6,510 bases of DNA. It comes from Chitinophagaceae bacterium (GTDB taxonomy: Bacteria > Bacteroidota > Bacteroidia > Chitinophagales > Chitinophagaceae). The stretch's first letter is position 1; every line of letters starts with the position of its first letter. A program made the position numbers and the translations under genes. Location of the stretch: contig CANHLV010000110.1 in NCBI GenBank assembly GCA_947461495.1, forward strand, positions 1-6,510. The letters are read 5' to 3'. Below the pieces are notes generated by a model. That model made no database searches, was not told the DNA's origin, and saw nothing but the letters and a program-made list of their open reading frames with translations. Positions 6,339 through 6,510 of this stretch are shown here, in pieces.

Positions 6339-6395
6339 TTAGTGGGTACTAAATTAGTTGATAAACCTTAATCATTAAAATCAATTTCAATAATC

Positions 6396-6510
6396 ATGTT
6401 TCAGTTGCAAACCTTCGAATTCAGCCCAATTCAGGAAAATACCTATTTACTTTATAATGAACAGAACGATTGCATCATCATTGATCCGGGCTGTTATTTT
6501 GAAGAGGAAA
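6396..6510 (+). CDS. MBL-fold metallo-hydrolase (glyoxalase II-like), N-terminal 38 codons only
   Basis: An ATG at 6396 opens a frame that runs off the right edge without a stop. The visible residues (MFQLQTFEFSPIQENTYLLY, then ...CIIIDPGCYFEEE) match the start of small metallo-beta-lactamase-fold hydrolases. These have a first beta strand, the N-(T/C)-Y-(L/I) motif in PIQENTYLL, and the second strand ending in IIIDPG with an acidic residue soon after. The metal-binding HxHxDH motif would come some 15-25 residues beyond the window, so activity cannot be judged. The family includes glyoxalase II and related thioester hydrolases, and the substrate is unknown. It is divergent from the outer-membrane protein gene across 68 bp. 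No Shine-Dalgarno site is present; the 20 bases before the ATG are A/T-rich, as usual in Bacteroidetes. Confidence 0.85.
   Translation, partial: MFQLQTFEFSPIQENTYLLYNEQNDCIIIDPGCYFEEE

Overview
The window looks like chromosomal housekeeping DNA from a Bacteroidetes bacterium, most likely near the Chitinophagaceae. The evidence is the AT-rich composition, the lack of Shine-Dalgarno sites before the starts, TAnnTTTG-like promoter words, and Bacteroidetes-style protein variants. This placement comes from recalled family features, not from a search.

Layout, left to right. (1) The 3' end of rsgA (ribosome small-subunit GTPase) is on the + strand. (2) Three minus-strand genes converge on it: a gamma-carbonic-anhydrase-like hexapeptide protein, a 63-residue probable lipoprotein and a 100-residue protein of unknown function. 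They are separated by two 52-bp gaps and could form one transcription unit. The last of them stops at the base next to the rsgA stop codon, and a good intrinsic terminator for the minus strand lies inside the rsgA coding sequence. (3) A 141-bp divergent spacer leads to a complete class III PLP aminotransferase on the + strand. (4) The 119-bp spacer after it is a cluster of GTTCAA words in both orientations, folding into a large hairpin between two convergent genes. (5) A 1139-residue minus-strand protein combines a signal peptide, a decayed zinc-peptidase-like domain, a TolB-like beta-propeller and a BamA/D15-like outer-membrane barrel. (6) After a 68-bp divergent spacer, the first 38 codons of an MBL-fold metallo-hydrolase run off the right edge.

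The genes do not form one pathway. They cover ribosome maturation, a metal-site hexapeptide enzyme, amino-acid or amine transamination, and cell-envelope biology. I see no phage, transposon, CRISPR, tRNA or rRNA. The most notable points are the antisense terminator in rsgA, the GTTCAA repeat hairpin, and the pseudo-peptidase/propeller/barrel fusion. I found no convincing new multi-gene system.
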